From a virus, in IMG/VR virus record IMGVR_UViG_3300034375_006251, positions 1 through 29,539 of that record: a DNA stretch of 29,539 bases. One strand, given 5' to 3'. The translations under genes were made by a program, and so were the position numbers. Positions 24,780 to 29,539 of the stretch are shown in pieces; position 1 is the first letter of the stretch; each line of letters opens with the position of its first letter. The notes below the pieces were generated by a model that had not been told where the DNA came from, did not search any database, and saw only the letters and a program-made list of their open reading frames with translations.

Positions 24780-25046
24780 ATGAAACTTGATGATAATTGG
24801 TATCCCGAGTACTTTGATTGGTATTTAAAGTGGGCGGCATCCATTATTATACTAATGTCGCTAGCTATGCGCTCTGCTGGTCCTGAATACAGGGTATTTG
24901 ACCTTATGTTCGGGTGGGTAGGCGTCGGCTTGTGGTGCTGGGTGTCAATCATCTGGAAAGATCGAGCACTTATCATGCTCAATGTTGTATCATGGTTTCT
25001 ACTTACTGTGGCTATATTAAAGGAATTTTCCAAAAATAAGCCCTAA
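24780..25046 (+). CDS. Small three-helix membrane protein
   Basis: The protein has 88 residues; AAGAGAGG lies four to five bases before the ATG. There are three predicted membrane segments at about 16-31, 40-59 and 63-81, with a Trp/Tyr-rich N-terminus and a basic C-terminus. R-S-A-G-P-E-Y-R-V lies between the first two helices. No named family was recognised. Its place first after a terminator and a candidate early promoter suggests an early host-envelope function, such as exclusion or a change in membrane state; this is inference. The second copy of the 38-bp repeat begins at its stop codon. Confidence 0.7.
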   Translation: MKLDDNWYPEYFDWYLKWAASIIILMSLAMRSAGPEYRVFDLMFGWVGVGLWCWVSIIWKDRALIMLNVVSWFLLTVAILKEFSKNKP

Positions 25047-25081
25047 AAAAGTGAGAAAAACTATGTATCTATAATGAGAAA
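25044..25081 (+). promoter_or_regulatory. 38-bp intergenic repeat, copy 2 (candidate early promoter)
   Basis: Copy 2 is identical to 24724-24761 apart from one base and starts at the stop codon of the upstream gene. Its TATAAT is at 25070-25075. It precedes the longest leader of this block (about 47 bases from the end of the repeat to the ATG at 25129). Confidence 0.6.
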
Positions 25082-25128
25082 ATAAAATCTCAAACTAATT
25101 AATCTTAATCTCTATAAGGAATATACTT

Positions 25129-25491
25129 ATGAAATCTCTTGTTAACACTAAAATCTCTTTTGTTGATGTCCACTTAGGTATTCTGATGGGTCTTCTCATC
25201 TTAGGAATCTATGGGTCTCATCTTCAAAACGAGCAAGCAATTCTTGAAGCTGAAGAGAAGATGGCTCAACATGAATTTATTGAGCCTTCAACTCCCTCAG
25301 TTTTTATTGAGTCACTTACGCTTGAAGAACCTTATGAAGCAGAAGCACAGCTAGAAGAAATTAATGAAATGAACAATTACGACTTTTGTATTGAAGTCGT
25401 AAAAGAAGATTTTCAAGATCACTCTAGTGAAGTGCAGGCTTATGCTATGGAACTCTGTGATATTTGGAATGAACTTCCATCTAATTCTTAA
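25129..25491 (+). CDS. Acidic protein with one N-terminal membrane segment
   Basis: The protein has 120 residues, with AAGGA upstream of the ATG. One hydrophobic segment (about 13-31) follows a short basic N-terminus. The rest is strongly acidic (many Glu at 34-82) with two Cys in the C-terminal third, at about 87 and 110. The topology would place the acidic part outside the cytoplasm. No family was recognised. It is the first gene after the second promoter-like repeat. Confidence 0.6.
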   Translation: MKSLVNTKISFVDVHLGILMGLLILGIYGSHLQNEQAILEAEEKMAQHEFIEPSTPSVFIESLTLEEPYEAEAQLEEINEMNNYDFCIEVVKEDFQDHSSEVQAYAMELCDIWNELPSNS

Positions 25492-25514
25492 ACCTAAAAT
25501 ATGGGGATATACCT

Positions 25515-25748
25515 ATGCGAACTTTTACTAATACTGTATTTTTTCTATTTGTAATGTCGTCACTTTTAACTTTTCTTGTTACAGATTTTTATCACCAAAA
25601 AGGCCTTCGCTCAATGTGTAAACTTGAACGAATAGAGCATCATGTAAGCCGATTAACAATGGATCGTTATGAGCGCTTTATGAACACCTTAGAGCTAGCA
25701 CAATCCGCTTACAACGAACCTGAAAAGTCTTGTAAGTGGTATCAGTAA
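25515..25748 (+). CDS. Small protein with one N-terminal membrane segment
   Basis: The protein has 77 residues; GGGGA lies about eight bases before the ATG. One hydrophobic segment (about 5-23) is followed by a charged helical region with His, Arg and Glu and two Cys. The layout is like that of the preceding protein and the two may act together at the inner membrane. No family was recognised. The stop lies just before the Shine-Dalgarno site of the next gene. Confidence 0.6.
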   Translation: MRTFTNTVFFLFVMSSLLTFLVTDFYHQKGLRSMCKLERIEHHVSRLTMDRYERFMNTLELAQSAYNEPEKSCKWYQ

Positions 25749-25761
25749 GGAGATGGCTAAT

Positions 25762-26049
25762 ATGCTTCTGTATCACGGTTGTTCTTTAGATGATATCGAT
25801 TCTGTAATGAACGATATTAAAATAACCCCTCGTGGGTTTCACATGACTCCCGATATTAATATCGCTAGGGGTTATGGTCGTGTTATCTGCTTTGAAGTAG
25901 GTAACTTTGAATGTCATGTCGGCACTGTTAATAAAACAGGTGATGTACAGGAAGATATCGCTAGCGGTATTGAGTATGTACTAAAAAATGAGCGTCATCT
26001 AAGATCCTTTTATAAGGCACTAGAAGATGTTTACAATACTGGTCTTTAA
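25762..26049 (+). CDS. Small protein resembling the ADP-ribosyltransferase-like fold (tentative)
   Basis: I choose ATG 25762 (95 residues) over ATG 25753 because AAGGAG (25747-25752) touches the earlier ATG but stands nine bases before the later one. With this start the protein opens L-L-Y-H-G-C-S (2-8), then G-F-H-M-T-P (25-30), A-R-G-Y-G-R-V-I (35-42) and F-E-V-G (44-47). The order 'Y-H-G, then T-P, then A-x-x-Y-G' is that of small ADP-ribosyltransferase-like folds such as the DUF3990 type. The C-terminal half (I-E-Y-V-L-K near 70-75) is helical and resembles phage hypothetical proteins. A catalytic glutamate cannot be assigned with confidence, so activity is unproven. It lies in the early-type block, where phages often place host-modifying enzymes. 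Confidence 0.45.
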   Translation: MLLYHGCSLDDIDSVMNDIKITPRGFHMTPDINIARGYGRVICFEVGNFECHVGTVNKTGDVQEDIASGIEYVLKNERHLRSFYKALEDVYNTGL

Positions 26050-26079
26050 TCTTAACTAAACCTAAATAAGGAAATTCTT

Positions 26080-26352
26080 ATGAAAACTTTTGATTTTGAG
26101 GTTCTTAACTCTGTTGTTGACTCTGTAAATGTATCTGCTGATATCATGTATGATACCACAAGCATTTATGGCTTTGAGGATGCAATTGCTATGGAAGCAA
26201 AGTACCAATTGTATTGTCGTTTAACTGATGTTAAAGATTACCTTGGCTTGTCTATAGAAATGCTTACGTCTCTCGTAGACCGTTTATATAGCATTAACAA
26301 GGATTTGTTTATTAACCAAGCATTGTCTTCTTTTGAGGAGGCATACGCATGA
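26080..26352 (+). CDS. Hypothetical early-region protein
   Basis: The protein has 90 residues, with TAAGGAA upstream and a leader close to that of the gene at 25129 (TAAGGAA, then CTTATGAAA). The sequence is acidic and predicted to be helical, with no membrane segment or known motif. Its TGA overlaps the next ATG (ATGA), and G-A-G-G-A-G at its 3' end serves as ribosome-binding site for the next gene. The function is unknown. Confidence 0.6.
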   Translation: MKTFDFEVLNSVVDSVNVSADIMYDTTSIYGFEDAIAMEAKYQLYCRLTDVKDYLGLSIEMLTSLVDRLYSINKDLFINQALSSFEEAYA

Positions 26353-26507
26353 GTATTACACCCGAGCAATTTGAAAAAATGACTTTACGTCAAAAAGCAT
26401 TTTATCCTTTTACCGATATGGAATGGCAAAGACTCTCAAGAGATCAGAAAAAGAGGGTTTTCTTTGCTAGACATAAATTCACAACAAAGGAAAAAGCTAG
26501 TGGTTAA
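26349..26507 (+). CDS. Small basic hypothetical protein (52 aa)
   Basis: ATG at 26349 overlaps the previous stop as ATGA, with GAGGAGG (26335-26341) eight bases upstream. The 52 residues are basic, with E-Q-F-E-K-M-T-L-R-Q near 6-15, M-E-W-Q-R-L-S-R-D-Q-K-K-R near 24-36, and a Lys-rich end. The pattern is helical and could bind nucleic acid or a partner protein; no family was recognised. Start, spacing and overlaps on both sides make it a believable gene despite its size. Confidence 0.65.
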   Translation: MSITPEQFEKMTLRQKAFYPFTDMEWQRLSRDQKKRVFFARHKFTTKEKASG

Positions 26508-26859
26508 CTATGTTGTTTACGATAGCTATGTTAAACACAAAAGGCTATTCGGTAAACCTAAGACTAATCTCATAGAAGGGCTAAATAACAAAGCTTATGG
26601 CAGAGTTATATTTGATTATTTCTTTTTAGAATTTATAAATTCTTTTGGAATAAAAAGCTTCATCGAGGGTAGACTTTATCGCATAGGCCCTTTAGCGTTT
26701 TTAATTGGAAAAGCACACGGTTACTCTAATTTCCCATATGGAAGAAAAGCAGTAGCTTTTGGTTATTTCGGTAAAAAACATTTTCGTTTAATTGTTCCAG
26801 CTTACGATTCAAGTTACTTATCAATACGACTATCCTTTAAGGAGATCCCTAATGACTGA
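26500..26859 (+). CDS. Hypothetical basic protein, GTG start
   Basis: I place the start at GTG 26500 (119 residues), with AAGG (26487-26490) nine bases upstream; an in-frame TTG at 26464 has no such site. It overlaps the upstream gene by eight bases and the next by eight. The protein is basic and rich in Phe, Tyr and Gly (F-D-Y-F-F-L-E-F, then R-K-A-V-A-F-G-Y-F-G-K-K-H-F), suggesting a small alpha/beta domain. A hydrophobic patch near 60-78 is too short to call a membrane helix. No family was recognised. Confidence 0.6.
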   Translation: MVNYVVYDSYVKHKRLFGKPKTNLIEGLNNKAYGRVIFDYFFLEFINSFGIKSFIEGRLYRIGPLAFLIGKAHGYSNFPYGRKAVAFGYFGKKHFRLIVPAYDSSYLSIRLSFKEIPND

Positions 26860-27133
26860 TATATCTGAGTTTGTTCCACAAGTAGACGAGTTCACAGAAA
26901 TGAGAACTCAAATAAGTTTTGAAAGAGAAGGTATTAAAAATTCTCTTGTAAACCGAATTGGTATTGTTAATGATACTGCTGAACGAGGCATCCCGTGTAC
27001 TCAAAACGGAATGCGTTTGTTAAAAACCCAAGTTGCAACTATCTTTAGTCTTCTCGAGAAGCTAGAGGATTGTGACTTCCGTGTTGACGGTATCAACGAG
27101 GCTGAACGAATCCAAAGGAAGAGTCAAGCCTAA
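26852..27133 (+). CDS. Hypothetical protein at end of early-type operon
   Basis: I place the start at ATG 26852 (93 residues) because AAGGAG (26839-26844) is seven bases upstream; an in-frame ATG at 26792 lies deep in the preceding gene without a site. The protein is soluble and helical, opening M-T-D-I-S-E-F, with Q-N-G-M-R-L-L-K-T-Q near 50-59 and two acidic stretches. No family was recognised. It is the last gene before the hairpin and promoter region of the RNA polymerase. Confidence 0.65.
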   Translation: MTDISEFVPQVDEFTEMRTQISFEREGIKNSLVNRIGIVNDTAERGIPCTQNGMRLLKTQVATIFSLLEKLEDCDFRVDGINEAERIQRKSQA

Positions 27134-27174
27134 CCCCTACCCCCTGCGCTATGCAGAGTTTAATTTGCTTATTT

Positions 27175-27190
27175 TGTGATATTGATCACA
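27175..27190 (+). promoter_or_regulatory. CRP-type operator, perfect palindrome core
   Basis: TGTGA-N6-TCACA matches the CRP (cAMP receptor protein) core at all ten conserved bases. Its centre (27182.5) is exactly 41.5 bases before the start predicted from the -10 box at 27212-27217, the standard class II geometry. The palindrome can also form a small stem within the larger hairpin loop. Confidence 0.65.
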
Positions 27191-27196
27191 CTATAG
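27184..27196 (+). promoter_or_regulatory. T7/SP6-like promoter motif, second copy
   Basis: GATCACACTATAG matches GATCACTCTATAG at 16121-16133 at 12 of 13 bases. It includes CACTATAGG (27189-27197), identical to the core of the T7 promoter. It overlaps the right half of the CRP box, so the two readings compete in part. If real, the polymerase gene would be under its own enzyme. Confidence 0.45.
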
Positions 27197-27211
27197 GCTT
27201 ATTAAACTTTG

Positions 27212-27217
27212 TATAGT
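27212..27217 (+). promoter_or_regulatory. Predicted sigma70 -10 box for the polymerase gene
   Basis: TATAGT matches TATAAT at five of six bases and predicts a start near 27224. No strong -35 is present, as is usual at CRP class II promoters. It lies in the 3' arm of the long hairpin, 68 bases before the start codon. Confidence 0.5.
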
Positions 27218-27284
27218 GCAGGGGGTTTTATTTTATTTTTTTAATAGTTTTAAATTACTATTAATAAATACAAAAGGAAAATAA

Positions 27285-29539
27285 ATGCGAGATCAAATTA
27301 TTGCGAGTCTGTCGGAAAGACTACTCACGACTAAGGATCGACGTAGCCATGTACATTGGCTTTGGAAGCACTTAGACAAAGATTTTGATACAGCAATAAA
27401 GGAAATTTATAACTTAGTTGTAAGCAAGGTTACAATGGGAGTTATACAAGGGGCCTCAATGACCTCTGTAGCCGTTTCTATCGGCTCTTCAATACGAATG
27501 CACTTTAACGAAGAACCTGTTGAAGAGGAAACTAAAAATGCAGTACATTGTGGCGTTAAAATTTTAGAAGCTTTTTGTAATAAAGATTTCCCAGAAAGAA
27601 AGATAAATTTGTTAGACATTAAGCTTGTCAACAAAGGAAGATCCTCCAAGTCTAATGAGAATGCACTTTATGCTCTTGTTTGCACAAACTATGATTTATT
27701 AAACGAAATAATTGAAAGTGAAGACATTGATAATTCACCTGAATTTCCGTTATTAAATCCTGCCGCGCCTTGGACTTCCCATTATCACTCTGGATTAAAG
27801 GCACCTATAATCAGAGGTGCATCAACTTCTACACTGAAAACTATTACAAGTCGTTCTGCAAAACCTGTTTATGATGCTTTGAATAAACTTCAAGACACAG
27901 CGTATTCTATTAATCAAAAGGTATTCGAAGTTTATAAAGCCTTATTAGCTACTCAGTCAAAAGACGAACTGCTCAAAAGAAACTATAAGCCTTCTGATTT
28001 ATCCCCATTTAAACATGACAAAGAGGAAATGGTGGCTAGTAGAGCAGGTATGTTTTTAGAAGCGGAGTTTATTAAAACAATTGCTAATAAAATGGGAGAC
28101 AAGGCATTTTATCAAGCATACAATTGTGACTTTCGTGGTCGAATTTATCCAATGACTCCGTATTTAAACGAGCAAAGCTCAGACAATGCAAAAGGGCTAA
28201 TCCAGTATAAGGAAGCAGTACCTCTTGGAGAAAACGGAGGCTACTGGTTAGCGGTTCATACTGCAAATTGTATTGGCGAAGACAAGCTAAAGTTAGACGA
28301 CCGAGTTAGTTATGTAGAAGAAAACATAGAAGAAATAATATCATGGGCTTCAAACCCTTATAAAAACAAAGGGTGGATGGAAGCCGACAAACCATGGTCA
28401 GCTCTTGCTTGTGCTTTTGAGTGGCAAGCGATACAGGACTGGCAAATTATCGGAGGTAATAAAATTGAATGCTATAATTCTAATGTTCCTATTTTTATTG
28501 ACGGTTCTAACAACGGGGTCCAGCATCTTACTGCCCTTTCTCTAGATGAAGAAATTGCACCGTTAGTTAATTTAGTTCCAACAGAAATACCCGGCGATGT
28601 TTATATGTATGTTGCAGAAAAAACATGGGACGCGCTGGATAAATTAGATAAAGAACTAGGGGATCATTCTGTTAAAAAAGAATTACCTAGGCTCTTAAAA
28701 GAAATAAAAGGAATTAAATTAAAAAGAGAAATAGCAACAACTAAAGAAGCTAAGGATTTAGCTTTTAAAGAGTTGGATGAGTGGCGTAAGTTAAACAAAG
28801 AATTTGACAAGCTTATATTTATTCCATTTTGGCAACTTTTAAAAAACGACCTTAAGCTTCAACGCAAGACTGTAAAAAGACCCGTAATGACTTTGGGTTA
28901 CGGTGTAACTAGACAAGGTGTTCGAGATCAAGTGTTTGATGATACTAAAACATTAAATGAAGATCTTAAGTTTAAAGACAAATCATGGTCAAACCCTTTT
29001 GGCGATTTACTAAGAGAAACCATGATATCTAGGCTTAAAGGGCCAGCTAGTATGTTAGCTTTGTTTCAGCAATTAGCAGAAAGAGCTAACGAAAAAAATG
29101 AGTTCTTGTCATGGCGAGTTCCAACTACAAACTTTCCAGCAGTTCAAGAATATCTTAAAACTAAAGAAGTTCGCGTTCGCGTTCGATTTTGCAAATCAAA
29201 TAAAGGTAAAGGTATACAACTAACTATACAGCCTAAAGAAGACGGTAAACTAGACCGTAGAAAGCAAGCGACAGGCGCGGCACCTAATATTGTTCACTCA
29301 TTCGATGCGGCACACTTAACATTGATTGTGAACAATTCTGACTTTGTAGTTACTACTGTGCATGATAGCTTTGGTTGTCATCCCGGTAATATGAATGAAC
29401 TTTTCCGAGTAACCCGAGAACAATTTATAAAGTTTTATGAGAGTGATCCATTATCACAATTGCTTGCTCAAACTAATTCTCTAGACTTGTTTCCGGATCG
29501 AGGAAATTTAAACCTTAATGAAGTCTTAAAATCAGACTT
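27285..29539 (+). CDS. T7-type single-subunit DNA-directed RNA polymerase (3' end just outside window)
   Basis: ATG 27285 follows AAGGA by six bases, and 751 codons are visible. Conserved parts, with T7 counterparts: C-D-F-R-G-R-I-Y at 281-288 (T7 D421-R425 region); D406 in D-G-S-N-N-G-V-Q-H (D537, metal ligand); K531-R532 and Y539 in K-R-P-V-M-T-L-G-Y-G (K631, R632, Y639); A-P-N-I-V-H-S-F-D-A; and H693-D694 in V-H-D-S-F-G (H811, D812). The last visible residues, G-N-L-N-L-N-E-V-L-K-S-D, align with the T7 end four residues before its terminus, so the gene is almost complete, at about 755 residues against 883. Most of the missing length (about 130-140) is N-terminal to motif A, in the promoter-recognition domain. 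The specificity-loop region (about 610-660) differs from T7, implying its own promoters. Confidence 0.97.
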   Translation, partial: MRDQIIASLSERLLTTKDRRSHVHWLWKHLDKDFDTAIKEIYNLVVSKVTMGVIQGASMTSVAVSIGSSIRMHFNEEPVEEETKNAVHCGVKILEAFCNKDFPERKINLLDIKLVNKGRSSKSNENALYALVCTNYDLLNEIIESEDIDNSPEFPLLNPAAPWTSHYHSGLKAPIIRGASTSTLKTITSRSAKPVYDALNKLQDTAYSINQKVFEVYKALLATQSKDELLKRNYKPSDLSPFKHDKEEMVASRAGMFLEAEFIKTIANKMGDKAFYQAYNCDFRGRIYPMTPYLNEQSSDNAKGLIQYKEAVPLGENGGYWLAVHTANCIGEDKLKLDDRVSYVEENIEEIISWASNPYKNKGWMEADKPWSALACAFEWQAIQDWQIIGGNKIECYNSNVPIFIDGSNNGVQHLTALSLDEEIAPLVNLVPTEIPGDVYMYVAEKTWDALDKLDKELGDHSVKKELPRLLKEIKGIKLKREIATTKEAKDLAFKELDEWRKLNKEFDKLIFIPFWQLLKNDLKLQRKTVKRPVMTLGYGVTRQGVRDQVFDDTKTLNEDLKFKDKSWSNPFGDLLRETMISRLKGPASMLALFQQLAERANEKNEFLSWRVPTTNFPAVQEYLKTKEVRVRVRFCKSNKGKGIQLTIQPKEDGKLDRRKQATGAAPNIVHSFDAAHLTLIVNNSDFVVTTVHDSFGCHPGNMNELFRVTREQFIKFYESDPLSQLLAQTNSLDLFPDRGNLNLNEVLKSD

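Larger units (their letters stand above)
27140..27242 (+). terminator. Long hairpin terminator enclosing the polymerase promoter
   Basis: Bases 27140-27164 pair with 27201-27225 over 25 bp, with three G-U pairs and no mismatch. The arms begin CCCCCTGC and end GCAGGGGG. A T-rich tract follows (TTTTATTTT then seven T, 27226-27242). The 36-base loop holds a CRP-type palindrome. RNA from upstream genes would fold and stop here; RNA started at about 27224 would lack the 5' arm and pass. Confidence 0.8.

Noticed and set aside
26792-26851. N-terminal extension of the gene at 26852 to the ATG at 26792.
   Set aside because: The extension lies within the previous gene, has no ribosome-binding site, and the inner ATG has AAGGAG at ideal spacing.
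24720-27284. tRNA genes, an integrase, lysis genes or an origin in the small-gene block.
   Set aside because: I searched by eye for cloverleaf ends, recombinase motifs and holin/endolysin pairs and saw none. The small membrane proteins might include a holin, but no endolysin lies beside them, so I do not call one.

Overview
The window is about 29.5 kb of a long-tailed (siphovirus-type) double-stranded DNA bacteriophage. Every supported gene is on the + strand, genes are packed with gaps of a few bases or ATGA/TAATG-type overlaps, and most have good Shine-Dalgarno sites. The host is probably a gammaproteobacterium, likely marine. That is an inference from a perfect CRP-type palindrome upstream of the polymerase gene and from the style of the tail-fibre modules; nothing in the window names the host.

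Layout. Positions 1-16080 hold the tail core: a lambda G/GT-type chaperone pair joined by a -1 frameshift site, an HK97 gp10-like tail-completion protein, a 2405-residue tape measure, two small tail-tip proteins, and a 2228-residue J-like tip protein whose C-terminal half is two giant collagen-like blocks (205 and 200 uninterrupted Gly-X-Y triplets). Positions 16159-22816 hold seven fibre or receptor-binding accessory genes, with intrinsic terminators separating transcription units. Positions 22830-24695 hold one 621-residue enzyme made of a GT25 (collagen galactosyltransferase-type) domain, a PLOD-type glycosyltransferase domain and a PLOD-type 2-oxoglutarate/Fe(II) lysyl hydroxylase domain. 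Positions 24724-27133 are an early-type block of eight small genes, headed by two copies of a 38-bp repeat. From 27285 to the window end lies a T7-type single-subunit RNA polymerase, lacking only its last few residues.

How it fits together. The outstanding feature is the pairing of the collagen-like tip protein with the three-domain enzyme. By my count Lys fills the Y position of 174 of the 405 triplets and never the X position, which is where animal lysyl hydroxylases act (X-Lys-Gly). The enzyme carries in one chain the domains animals divide between PLOD and COLGALT proteins, so the phage may hydroxylate and glycosylate its own fibre. This is inference from sequence, without biochemical proof. 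A second feature is control of the polymerase gene: a 25-bp hairpin with a following T-rich tract encloses a CRP box spaced exactly for a class II promoter, and the same loop holds a 13-bp T7/SP6-like motif that recurs, with one mismatch, upstream of the fibre operon at 16159.
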